A DNA stretch of 64,000 nt, taken from positions 2,108,001 through 2,172,000 of the forward strand of contig JAHQRK010000004.1 in NCBI GenBank assembly GCA_019828595.1, in the 5' to 3' direction. The notes below the pieces were generated by a model, which saw nothing but the letters and a program-made list of their open reading frames with translations, made no database searches and was not told where the DNA came from. Below, in pieces: positions 20,956 through 31,961 of the stretch. How positions within the stretch are numbered: position 1 is the first letter of the stretch; each line of letters opens with the position of its first letter. This DNA is from Aphanomyces cochlioides. Lineage: Eukaryota > Oomycota > Saprolegniomycetes > Saprolegniales > Verrucalvaceae. The translations under genes were made by a program, and so were the position numbers.

Positions 20956-21550
20956 CCGAGGCTATCAATTTTCGCGGTTGTCAAATTCAAAAGAATGGGA
21001 AATTGTGCCGCGAAAAATTTAGCCAATAAAATTTTGTTATCAGAAATAAAGATCTATGATTGGTCAATTCAAATTTAATTATGCCACGCTGTAATTCAAC
21101 GTCGCTCCCTGTAGTATGAACATCAACTCACTGCGAAGATCCGTCAGAGTAAATGCGTTCAAGCGCTCCTTAGAAGCCGAGAACGTAACGTTAGAGTATG
21201 TATTCGATTGTATGTCGAAAGATCCAAAAGGACGATGTATAAGCGCTGTCATGAACAAGTTTGCACTGCATTTGGTCTTTACTGCTGGTGTGAAAAAATG
21301 ACTCGCCACAAATACAGTAGTTTCGAACTTTTGCCACTTAAAATGTGGCTGCTAGAACGATTTACAGCAAGCCAAATTGCATTCGATGAACGGTTGTGCG
21401 AAATGGGGCGAATTCTGGAAAATACATGACGAAGCGCGAAGCTGGAGGAGTGATGAAATATGCCCCTGAATGTAAAAAACGAGAATTAATATATTAACGT
21501 GTCATCACTACACCAACGCTACAAACTCAGTCGATCACCAAGATGCGTCT

Positions 21551-22860
21551 ATGCTTTGCTTTGGTTTGAGTTTGTTACTGACAGACTGTTCAAACATGAA
21601 TCTTTTTATTTGCCTAGTTCGAGTGAAGACAAGTGAGCAACAAGATCTTACCTTGTATGCCGATGGAAATGTTGTGACTTGTCCCATCCTTGCCATCGCT
21701 CTGGCACTGGCCATGCAAACTGCTCCATGTTTGGTCTTGTTGGAGACTGTTCGCCCTAACGTCCATGAGTTAGAAATTGAGGCCATCGAAACCCTTCCTC
21801 TTATTGAGGTTTTGTCATTGGCTGAGCAATCGGATGTCGCAAGCCATAATGCGAGCAAGATGGAGCTAAAAAGCGGGCAATCAAAACAAAACGCTAACAA
21901 AGGCACCTTGCATGCGCAGTCAAGTCAATCGCCCACTCCGCCGAATTTGTATACCTGTTGGAGTCAACGCGCAATTGTCTTCGCACTCATTTCGACTTGG
22001 CGGTGCCCAACATGCTTATGGCGAAGCTGGTGTGAGTATGCAGTGGATATCGAATCGTGGTGGATGGAATCTTGCATCTACACGAACCGTCTGGTCATAC
22101 GTATTCAACACGGCTCGAGAAGGTCAGAGTTTCAAAGATCCTCAGCGGTTGGAATCCAAACTCACATGTACCTCTCGATTGCTTAGATATCCTTGACATT
22201 GTCGTTCTCGGGCAACTTCGAGTCTTGCAGGAACGACTCTTCTACACTTGCACTGGCCTGAAAGGCAGAGGATTAAATGTCGTGAAGTTTCGGATGTCTG
22301 TACCTCGAGGCTTTTACGAGCAATACCACAACTGCGTGCGTTGAAAGCCGTTGCTCCTATTGTACAGCGAATTGATATCTGTGTAGAGCAGGCTGGATTC
22401 ACGCGCGACGACTTTTGTTTCAACGTCGGCGTCGTTTCATGAAGCCTACAACCGAGAAAGTCAGGTTGATGAATCAGCTCTGCCTAAGAAAAATACACCC
22501 ACGGTTGACACGATCCACCAACAGACATTGCTGATCGCGTCAAGAATGCGCTTGACGTCCACGCGCTCGTCTGCTGTGTGGTTAGACTGGTATGCCGGTG
22601 AACCGCTCGCGTGGAGTTGGATATTTATCGAAAGAAAAGGTCAAACGCAGCAAATATTGTCGCGTACATGAAGTTGTGCCTATCGCGAGGTTTTATTCTC
22701 GATGAGGAGATGTCAAATTGCCGAGACGATGTGATGCGTTTGAGCAACGAAGCTGAGTTAACAGTTGTCAAATTTCTAAACGAGAACGGCGTGAGAACAC
22801 CAAAAAGCAGTGCAGTGCTAAAGCAGATGCGTGCACTGCACAATAAGGATATGTGAATGG
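21551..22860 (+). pseudogene. Crypton-type tyrosine recombinase, decayed
   Basis: Successive blocks in shifting frames make up the C-terminal half of a YR transposase. CPILAIALALAMQTAPC lies at about 21690-21730. SSHSFRLGGAQHAYGEAGVSMQWISNRGGW...TVWSYVF lies at 21970-22105 and includes the HxxR motif, the downstream W and the presumed nucleophile Tyr. KILSGWNPNS...LQERLFYTCTGL lies at 22110-22260. WLDWYAGEPLAW lies at about 22583-22620, and a C-terminal helical block runs 22620-22856. These patterns are those I know from Cryptons, which are abundant in oomycetes. At least three frame changes and a stop preclude function. The upstream half was not identified. Confidence 0.7.
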
Positions 22861-23199
22861 GCAAATACGTGAATTTGAGAGCCGTCGCTCAATGAGTACA
22901 GGAAATGTGGGCACCGAAAACATGAAAATGCAGGCTGAAATCGGGGAATCACAGGAAGTTGTAACAAATTACTCTACTGCAGTACTGTCTACACCTGAGA
23001 CCCATTTATCATGGGAATTATCCTAGATTGATAGAGATTGGTGGGGAAATATCCCTAATAGAAGTAAAGGTGGGTGCGCGCATATGTGCTGAAATATTCC
23101 ACCCTTCGAGAATGCGTTGCAACCTTTTTGTCACAGACCAGTGTGTGGATGAAAAACAATCATTGTGAATATTGAACATGATAAAACTACCTATTTAAC
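22861..23199. other. Intergenic stretch
   Basis: No gene or repeat recognised. Confidence 0.35.
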
Positions 23200-24680
23200 T
23201 ACTGTATTCAATCGCTATTGTTGCGGTCTTTGGGAGGTGTACGTGAGCCGAGGAGAACCAGGCCAACACAGCACAACGATTCACTTGCTTGTGTGTCCAA
23301 TCCTGTAGAACCAGGTCAGCACAGCGGCGACTGGTTTTTTGCGTGTCCTCGGTTGTCGACGACAACCGGGCAAGGAGCTTGAATTTCTCATACTGTAGAC
23401 AACCAAGTTGACCCAGCGGCGATTGCTGTGGACGATGAATACACGGCGACGATTCACGTGTCCAGGGGATCATTCGTCCGACTTCTTTGTGCATCCTGTG
23501 ATCCTGTGTGCACGTTGCAATAGAATCAATGGATATATGGAATTATTGCCGTGGAACTAGGCGAACACAGTGCCGATTGATACGTTCGATGGATCTACGG
23601 CCAAGTTTGTTACATGTAAGACTAGAAGCGATAGATATGTCGTACTGTAGTCAAATACTTAGGCCAACACAGTGTCGATTGATGCGTTGGATGGATCTAT
23701 GGCAGAGTTAAGTTGATTCAAGTAATGAAGACGTACTGTCGACTGGGGACGATGCCAACGCGGCCACGATAGACTTGTTTGAGTGTTCTAGTTGCATTTT
23801 AGACTAGAAGGGATGGAAAGGTCGTACTGTAGACTTGGCGTCAGGCCAACACAGTGGCGATCAATACGGTCGAGTTTAATTTGATTGGAGTGACGAAAAC
23901 GAACTGTCGACCGAGAACCGAGAAGTGATGAAGACGTACTGTCGACAATCACCAACGCGGCCACGATATACTTGTGTGAGTGTTCTAGGCACATTTTAGA
24001 CTAGAAGCGATGGGTAGGTCGTACTGTAGTCTCAGCGTTAGGCAAACAGAATGCCGATTGATGCGCTCGATGGATCTACGGCCAACAAAGTGTCAATTGA
24101 TGCGTTGAATGGATTTATGGCAGAGTTAAGTTGATTCAAGTAATTAAGACGTACTGTCGACTGGGGACGATGCCAACGCAGCCACGATAGACTTGTTTGA
24201 GTGTTCTAGGTGCATTTTAGACTAGAAGGGATGGAAAGTTCGTACTGTAGACTTGGCGTCAGGTCAACACAGTGGCGATCAATGGGTTCAACGTCTCTAC
24301 GGCCGATTAACTTGCGTAGAGTGATGAAAAGGTACTGTTGACTGAGAACGATGCCAACGCGGCGACGATGGATTTCTTTGAGTGCTTCTAGGTGCATGTT
24401 ACACTAGAAGCTATGGATATCTCATACTGACGACAAACAAGTAAGGTGACAAGGCGTCACTTGATGCCTTCAAGCTATCGACGCCGGGTTAGACATACTG
24501 GATCGAGTGTTCTATGTTCAGGTTCGACTCGATGAAGTAGTTAGATCGTACCATTGACAAGACGTCGAGTCAACACGACGGCGCTGCTGGAGGAGATTAG
24601 CAGAGAAGGCAACGGTTGCATTGTTGAAGTAATCTACAGCGAAATCAAACTAGTAGGATCTACAGCGAAATCACAGTAGT
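23200..24680. repeat. Satellite-like tandem array, 182-221 bp units
   Basis: The marker ACTAGAAG.GATGG occurs at 23621, 23803, 24000, 24221 and 24403 (spacings 182, 197, 221, 182). It is followed each time by GTCGTACTGTAG-like sequence and GCCAACACAGTG.CGAT. More degenerate units extend to both sides (GTCAGCACAGCGGCGA near 23310, GTCAACACGACGGCG near 24573). The segments at about 23730-23860 and 24150-24280 are nearly identical, so a higher-order duplication of roughly 418 bp is superimposed on the basic unit. No coding potential. Confidence 0.85.
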
Positions 24681-25149
24681 AGAATAGAGATCATGAAAAC
24701 GAAATGTATTAGCTTAAAGCACAGAGTATCCTGTGCTTCTCAAGAGAACACTCTAATCTCAATGCAAGGCACCGCGATTGTTTCTTGGACGACCACGCGC
24801 ATAACCATCTACAACTTCGTCGATAGCATCTTCTCGTGGCCGCTGACGATGTGTTCTATTCTTCAGTTTTCTGGGCGCACCTTCCATGCCTGGGGGAATC
24901 TTGCCAATTCGACAGGATAATGCAATCGAATGCACACAAATACAATTGCGCCCAAACAAGATAGCTGCAGCGCACGACACCATCTGCATGGACGACATCC
25001 CACCCCGTTGGTGGATGCATGTACAATTCGAGGCGTCTCAAATTTCTGCTGATAGGATTTCTTGGACTCATCTCAGGATAGGAGCCAGTTGTGAAATTCA
25101 ATCGTTCTTGGTCATCTTGTTAGACTTCATGGGGTGCCAGATGGCGGAC

Positions 25150-26504
25150 TCACCATGTCATCGGGTTTTCTGACACCATAGCAGAAACTTGTAGTAAACG
25201 CAGTTTTTGCAACTTTTGGTAATGTCGCTTGAGTTTTTCGCTTACCATGGCCTCCGTCGCCCAAACTCTGCGAGATCTCGACTCCTTTCTTAACAGCCGA
25301 CAGATTTCTTGAACCAGATGGGGAACATGCAATTTTTGATTGTTGACAAACTACAAAACATGTGTAAGAAAGTGACCGTCTTGAAAACGTACTCTTTTCA
25401 GCTCGGCATTGAAGTGTTCATTGGGATTGTTGGTTAAAGCACTTCCACTGTCGCTGTGGTACACTTGCCACTTTCAAAATCGAAATTTATTTCGACGAGA
25501 GAACGGAACTTGGCGAGGCAGCCAGGTGTCATAAAAGTAGGATCGAAACTTTTTGAGCTCTCGACTCGAGCTCCAGTTTTCATAGACGCGAGCCATTTTA
25601 TCCAGCAAATCTTCAAAAGAGGTTGACATGTGAAGCAAGTAGATGTCGAAAGAGACGATGCACCATTCAGACCATATGAGGCCACTCTTCTTCTCATAGC
25701 ACTTTTGACGACATGGAAAAAGCACATGACATATTGCACTTCAGGTGTGTTGGGTGCAATAACTTCCATAAGGCCACGGTATTGCGCCTTGTCGGCGTCA
25801 CCCATGAATAAGCGGGGCTTCCATGTGTAATTCAATTTCTCTAGCATAAGACTGCACAATGAACTCAAAACCCAGTGAAAATCCTGGCTTCGAAGCTGAG
25901 ACGTGATGCTCACACACAATGTGTGAAATCGACCACTCCTGTCAGAATATCCCAATACAAATATTGGGTAGCCTGATTTGTTCGTCTTGAAGGTAGTATC
26001 AACATGAGTCATGACTCTAAAGCCAGGATTTTCTTCGCATATGGCCACATATTTTCGTAAGAGGGCGATTGTAGTGAATCATGGCCACATGTTAGCATTT
26101 ATAACACTTGATGATGTACCTGCTCGGAATGCTTCAATCCCACCATCGCCAAACGTGGCTGGCCGTCGATTATTGGGACACCGAAAACAAATGGTTCGTT
26201 CTCATCAGCGATGTCATCTGGTTGCATTGGTCGGACAAGTTCAAGCTCGGTGGCTTGTACTGTGCTTTGATGTCGCATATCTTTGACCCGCATGTATTTT
26301 ACAGCCTCCTGAACCTGCTTCAAGCATCATATGGGGCTCAAAGCAAGCATCGTTAAAGGCATCAGGGTGCAGAGTTGTGCAAGGCTTTGCACTGCTACTA
26401 GGCGCTCGAAAAGCAGGGAGGTTCGACAGGAATGCCTCAAGCTCATGCGTAGGCAGTTGCACGATGTGTAGGAAGCCCATGATCTTAGCGAGAGTTACAG
26501 ACAC
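25150..26504 (-). pseudogene. MULE transposase, copy 2, broken
   Basis: Same family and orientation as the 45-1527 copy. Blocks from the N-terminus: 26504-26330 (LHIVQLPTHELEAFLSNLPAF...DACFEPH), then LKQVQEAVKYMRVKDMRHQST (about 26330-26240), then 26048-25434 with HVDTTFKTNKSGYP and LFMGDADKAQ. 25725-25474 in another frame (CYEKKSGLIWSEW...RKFRSYFYDTWLPRQV) shows a frameshift near 25710. The last block HFNAELKR (about 25410) is followed by an intron GTACGT...TTTTGTAG and a C-terminal exon (FVNNQKLHVPHLVQEI...SENPMTW, stop 25150). Relative to copy 1 it has lost the Cys-rich knuckle: CFEPH runs almost straight into the LKQVQ segment. Confidence 0.85.
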
Positions 26505-26681
26505 ATGCCAGACCGTTCACACTGTTGTAACGTGTAACCAAGTGAAACTACTGCTTTGTGAATTTAGTACATGAGAAGAGCTAGCAGCGTTGACGCCTAA
26601 TGCTACGGAGGAGTTATTCTAACCCAAGAGATGATTGAATGCAGATTGTTACATTACACAGCTGGCTAACACAAAATAATA

Positions 26682-26903
26682 TCAGCTATAGTTACGCTGG
26701 AACTTTTGAATCAGTTGGCTCATGTAGCTTACGTTCTTCATATCCAAAATGAGCTCGCGCGCGGTAGTAATGTGCGGCAAATGACCTTGCATTGCCTCTT
26801 GAATAGTCGTCACACGTCTATAGAAAGCAGTGTAGCTCATATTCTTCATAGCTCTTGCAAGCTGCCTGAGAGCGAATCGCACGGCACGAGGCGTCGCTGT
26901 CAT
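26682..26903 (-). CDS. Conserved upstream exon or small ORF of MULE copy 2
   Basis: 73 residues, collinear with the ORF at 1712-1933 and the same length, with about 45 percent identity by eye (for example ARAMKNMS against SKTMKNMS, HLPHITTAREL against HFPSITTSRDI). Its distance from the transposase start is similar in both elements. Function unknown. Confidence 0.6.
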   Translation of the reverse strand: MTATPRAVRFALRQLARAMKNMSYTAFYRRVTTIQEAMQGHLPHITTARELILDMKNVSYMSQLIQKFQRNYS

Positions 26904-26945
26904 GTCGCTTTGAACACAATTCTTGTTCTTAGTTACACACGGTAA

Positions 26946-27390
26946 GCTGTGACGTGTTCTTAAGTTAAACCAAAATGATGGTTTGTCTCATGTTTTTCAA
27001 TCTTCAGCATCACAAAATGGTTCGTGCATCCACTCCAAGTGAGAAACTGCCACTACTGCATATCTCTTGAAACATTATAAGTGTTGTCTTAGGTATGTGC
27101 CTTATCGTGAAACTTTATCAAATAATAATTTGTCAACGCCCATCTTTTTAGCGTACTTTCAAATCACTGGGTTTCTCATATTGTAATTCATCTTCAAATA
27201 TTATACGACGTTGCTACTCAGATTTGCAAATATATGCTAAATTCATCAACTACTGTGTTTGTGTTGAATGCAAAACAAGTAAATCCTAAGGGGACATAAG
27301 AAACATTGATTTAGTCTCATGGGACGGTGACTTACTATGACGACGTTCACCAGAATAGAATTCATAGCATGTTTGACTTAGAAGCAAAGA
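26946..27390. other. Intergenic stretch
   Basis: No gene recognised. Probably contains the outer terminus of MULE copy 2. Confidence 0.35.
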
Positions 27391-27592
27391 TGTCGGCGGC
27401 GGTGATCACTAGCAGACGACGAGCTCGCAATCTATCCACTGAGAAAGAGGTTTAGCCACTGGCTAACCTTCAGCTTGTCCATTTTGACAGTGTCCAGGCG
27501 GCGATCACTAGCAGACGACAAGCTCGCAATCTATCCACTGAAAGAGAGGTTTAGCCACTGGCTAAACCTTCAGCTTTTCCATTTCGACAGTG
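27391..27592. repeat. Tandem duplication, period about 99 bp
   Basis: GATCACTAGCAGACGAC starts at 27404 and again at 27503. The two units stay nearly identical through CTCGCAATCTATCCACTGA, GAGGTTTAGCCACTGGCTAA and CTTCAGCTT.TCCATTT.GACAGTG. Each unit contains the small palindrome TTTAGCCACTGGCTAAA or a variant. Confidence 0.85.
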
Positions 27593-28940
27593 AATTGGCG
27601 TCACTGTCGGCGTCGGACTGCCGTTTCGGTCGACGGTGTTGACGTAGTTCTTCCAGGCGTCATGACCGCTTTTGCGAAAGATGAACTGGCGGCGCGTCGG
27701 CACTTCCGACTTAACACCAGAGAAGAACGTTGGTTTAACGGCTTGGAGCCAGGCATCCGAGAGCGGAATGTCGACCTTCAAGTCCAGCGCCCTGTTTCCT
27801 CGGCCGACGGTATTGTCTGTCATCGCGTCGACAGAGGTAGAATTCTTATGGACGACAACGGGATGCAAGAATACACTGGCAAAACAAACTGTTCAAGAAG
27901 ACACTGGACCTTGATTCGTTTGCAACTTCATCAACAGCCGAGGTAGAGCAACTGCAGCATTGAAATTCATCACAATGTTTTGAACCAAGCTGACGACAGA
28001 TGTAAATTCCTTAGTCATTATGGTAATCACCCCGTTGACATGTGTATCTGCACCCAACGGGCTACTTGGCATTGTGGGAATAGATACCCGGACTTAAATA
28101 TATCATTACCCGTTTACTGTCGTCGGGGATTCGTCGTGGATTAAAGGCAGTACGCATGCTCTTTGTATGGAGAGCTCGCTGTACTCACAAATTTCGTCAA
28201 CACACATTTGCAGAGCAGTGTAAAGTGTCACACAAGTGACAGATTAAAAAATCTACAGCTAAAACTCGAAGTGGGTCCTCCAATGCGATTCCGAACGATA
28301 CGGACTTGCCAACCAGCGGTCTCGCCTCTGTCTCGTCGGACAGTAATAAGATCTGTTACGCAATCCAAACCTGGCTTGTGTGCAAGTATGAACAAAGCGT
28401 CGCTAAGGTTGCTATTTTTAACTGATGTAGAAAATACATTGGCAGCCATGTGAATGCTGCGAGGAGGGTGTAGCCGAATACAGTGTGAAATATTTTCATC
28501 ATTTTAGTCTTCAGCGACGCGCACAACTCAGTTGGAGCTGTCCCCGTCCGAATGAATATGCAAATTTCAATATCCAAGCTGTGATCATGACGCGTTCAAG
28601 TCTAGACGATCGTGACTACTAAAACTCAGGCTGTGTCTAAGCCCCAGTAGCACCTGTGGCCTGACCACCGCCTCTGGCTTTCAGAGGAACCCAACTAGTC
28701 TATATGAATCGACGCAAGTCGATCTCCAATCTTTGGACAAGGCGCTTCATGTCTATCTAGCTTAGCACAAGTATGACGTCCAGCCCGAGATGATCATCAC
28801 CGCTCTAGGATTGTTGGTGCTGCTTTTCACGACAATGGAGTCGGTGGGGGAAGGCGCAGCGTCAGTTTATGTTAACGTTTATTTATTTTTCTCTTGTTTT
28901 CATTAATGCTTTTGCTATGATTATATTATAGAGTTTTTAC
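27593..28940. other. Region without a recognised gene
   Basis: One minus-strand ORF (27868-27551, 105 codons) has a fairly regular composition, but it overlaps the tandem duplication at its 3' end and matches nothing I know. A 73-codon ORF near 28356-28577 is equally anonymous. Nothing else supported. Confidence 0.3.
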
Positions 28941-29119
28941 ATCAGTTAATGCTCTTTAGCTTGCGTTCCAAAGTTAGATACCTTTATAAACGTACTAGTA
29001 TATTTTTGCTTCGTAAGATATGGCTTATAAATGCGTCGTGTAACTACCAAAAACGATATTCGTCAATTTTCAATAAATATATTTCAAAAATTAATTTTCG
29101 ATGTCTCCTCAAGAATGCC

Positions 29120-29900
29120 AAAGTCTTTTTGTCGTGTTGAGCACACCAAACAACCATACAATAAGTAAGATAAAAATGATTTATATTAACATCTTGTAAG
29201 TCAGTGACGTGTTTCGCGGATGACCTCTGGAGGACAATAGGATGTGAATGCTAGGTGGCAGAAGATGCAGGAAATCTTCATGTTGTGACACTTTGCAGTG
29301 ACGGATCCCTTTTATAACTAGAAGTGTGTCCACCCGGGCGGTCAACCGAGAAAGACGTCGATCGCCCGGGTGGACGTACATGAAACATGCACGTTGGAAC
29401 TATGCCATATCCGGTATGGGGCCTTCGATCTCTTTTGTGTTAAATGAAAAATGAATGGAAATCGGCAACTCCTTAGGTGAAAACAAAAACCTTACTTTAA
29501 TACAATCTCAAGTTTTAATCCCCTCATTTTAATTACAATAAATCAACAATAAACAGAAAATTGTTTTGGTTATCATTCCTATGTCATTCAGTCGAGGTAA
29601 TTAGTGGTGACCATTTGCTTCGAAGCCCACATCAACAGCGGAATGAGCACATGTGCCGTGACGACTCGGCTGGCTGCAGGTTTTGCGATGAAAGTTGTAC
29701 ATATTTACTCAATTGAGCTTTTCCAAAGACATCTGAACGATTTCATGTGTTGAAGTGTTCCATGGTGAAATTGCCCAACTGATTGGGATTCCCCACATAG
29801 GAACATGCACCGCGTAGTGTGAATTGCACTGTCTCGACAGATGTTTGTGTAACAAGTTACATTTCCTACAAATCTTCCCGTGATTCCCTAAATTTAGACT
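29120..29900. repeat. Unclassified dispersed repeat, copy B
   Basis: Same orientation as copy A at 4110-5320. It preserves the TATA-like CCCTTTTATAACTAGAAG, the hairpin, ATGCACGTTGGAACTATGCC and the 3' block with GTGAAATTGCCCAA and GTGTAACAAGTTACA. It is shorter than copy A because it lacks the GC-rich insert. No ORF is conserved across both copies beyond a short frame through the hairpin. Confidence 0.7.
29328..29375. repeat. Perfect 13-bp inverted repeat, second copy
   Basis: Arms GTCCACCCGGGCG (29328-29340) and CGCCCGGGTGGAC (29363-29375), identical in sequence and spacing to 4338-4385. The 22-nt loop differs at only two positions. Confidence 0.9.
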
Positions 29901-29949
29901 GTAACTCCTGAATTTTAGCGCGCTTAAACATTTTTCTCGCGCTCAATTG

Positions 29950-30750
29950 GACTCATTGTCGACCCAGCGCCTCTTCGAACACGAAGCATGTTGGCGTTGG
30001 CTTGAGGTTGACTCACTTCCAATTAATGATAAACAACTTTGATGCATCAAATTGAACCATTGCAAGGCCCACGACTACCCCGTAGTCAATGCCACGCATC
30101 CGAAAAGCGTCTCCTTCAGCTTTCGATCGCTCTGGTGGCTCATTGTTTACTGATTTGTCGTTTCAGTCACCGATTCTATCGTCGAGTTCATCGTTAGCAT
30201 CGTCGTCGTCAGTCATTTCGACCACTGCCGCAGTCTTAGCTTTCACGAGCAGCATCTCCAGTGGTGGCTGATCCTTTATGTGGTTGGAGAAGTGTGTTGA
30301 TGGGCAGTGTGGGTAGGGGTGCAGTTTGTTGAGGGGGCGGTGTTTCGACGGAAGCGGCTGTGTGGACAAGGCGCGTCAATGAGCGGCGACCGCAATCTGG
30401 CGATACATCCAAAACCCAGGCGCTAAGGTTCTCAGGGGATTATGATAGCAATTACATCTGTAAACAAATCGAATAATAAATGAATTTTCGGATAATAGAT
30501 ATGTCGGAAGGAATGTGGGAACACAAATAATTGTCGGATATTTTATGGCATGGAGGAACGATACTTAAATAGCTGTTTGATTATCTCTCGACAAAAGCAC
30601 GTACAGGTGAACTCTCAAGGGTACATCATCAACAAATATGCACAGTACAAATCTGACTTAACATATATTATAAAAGATTCCTATTGGTAAAATTTCCATT
30701 TAAATGAAGATTTAAATGGTCAAATTTAGAAAAAATTAATAACCTATCCA
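29950..30750. other. Region without a recognised gene
   Basis: Short open frames on both strands around 30089-30369 contain Ser-rich or Asp-rich low complexity (TDDDDANDELDD on the minus strand) and show no domain. Otherwise AT-rich. Confidence 0.35.
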
Positions 30751-30882
30751 ATAGACCAATTTTGCTATCACACAATGTGCAATTCAGTTGAGTGGAATGA
30801 CCATTCCACAAAGTCTAAATATAGTTTGATTTTGCCATTGCACAAAGTGTGGTAGAAGCTGAAATCCGTAACTCCCAAGACA

Positions 30883-31950
30883 ATGGAAGCATTCAGACAC
30901 GTCGCACTGCATCTGATAGTGTTGCTACGCGACGAAGCTTCCACAAATCCTGCGGCTCCATTCGCGTCGCTAGCCACCAAGCTGGCCTTGCAATTTTCAC
31001 TTCCGTTTTCGGAGAGATGAAATCATCGAGCTCGTTTCACTTCTCCAAATTCCCAATCCATTCAAATCACGCCGTGGTTACACAGCTACACCCACTGAGG
31101 CACTATGTATGCTTCTGAATAGACTTATTTGGCCGAATAGACTTGGTGAAATGATAACTAAATTTGGGCGAAGTAGAGAGGCCATCTCATCCATCACAGT
31201 CGAGCTGACCGACATGATTTATAGCAGGTTCAAAGATCTATTGTACTGGGACGAACAACGACTGAATGCTGCTTGGTTTGAACAGTGTGCTCAAGCCATC
31301 TCAGACAAAGGAGCCCCACTAGACTGCTGTGTTGGGTTTATTGACGGCACTGTCAGAGGCATATGTCGACCCATAGGAGCCCTCCAAAAAGTCACTTTCA
31401 ACGGTCATAAGGTATAGCTTAGCCTTCTCAACTGACTATCAACGATGAATCTAGCGTAAAAATGCACTTAAGTACCAAGCTGTCACTGCTCCTGATGGTA
31501 TAATAATTCACCTCTATGGCCCAGAGCCTATCACGTCACGACGCATACTTATTACAGCGGAGTGGCTTGACAGCATTTCTTGAATCACGACTCAAATCTA
31601 ATGGCATGCAATACGTACTCTATGGTGACCCTGCTTACGGCATGGGAAAGATTATATTTTCTGGCTTCAAAGGAGCTAGATTATCCGAAGACGAGGAAGA
31701 GTTCAACAGTCGAATGAGTGCCGTGCGCGTAAGTGTGGAGTGGGGATTTGGCATTGTTCTCAAGACACTTTCAATGATTGACTTTAAACGTTCTCAAAGA
31801 CTAAGTACTCAGCAAGTTGACCAGCACTATGCTTTGGCTGTTTTGCTTACCAATATACGAACATGCTTGAGAGGAGGAAACCAAATTTCAAAAGCCTTTC
31901 ACATCAAGCCACCAACTGCACGTGAATATCTGTACTATAACGAAACATAA
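30883..31950 (+). pseudogene. PIF/Harbinger transposase (DDE_4), near-intact
   Basis: Begins MEAFRHVALHLIVLLRDEAS. It continues in another frame as DEIIELVSLLQIPNPFKSRRGYTATPTEALCMLLNRL, implying a frameshift near 31015. The core reads GFIDGTVRGICRP (first Asp), YGDPAYGMGK (second Asp) and SVEWGFG (Glu), the Harbinger DDE triad. A GT-AG intron of 43 nt (31412-31454) joins FNGHK to RKNALKYQAV. A second frame slip at about 31528 separates LYGPEP from SRHDAYLLQRSG. The order and spacing are those of a full-length family member, so only two small lesions separate it from an active gene. Confidence 0.85.
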
Positions 31951-31961
31951 AATTAAATGTA

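Larger units (their letters stand above)
18761..21111. mobile_element. Complete pogo-family DNA transposon, 2351 bp
   Basis: Terminal inverted repeats CAGGGAGCGACGTTGAAT (18 bp exact, then similar for 7 more) are flanked by TA at 18759-18760 and 21112-21113. Inside is one intact transposase gene on the minus strand. A 1-kb non-coding 3' arm is rich in small AT hairpins. Two base changes from the 5505-7509 element in the first 12 bp of the repeat mark it as a sister lineage. Confidence 0.94.

Noticed and set aside
27551..27868. 105-codon minus-strand ORF
   Set aside because: Runs into the tandem duplication, no known motif, no second copy.
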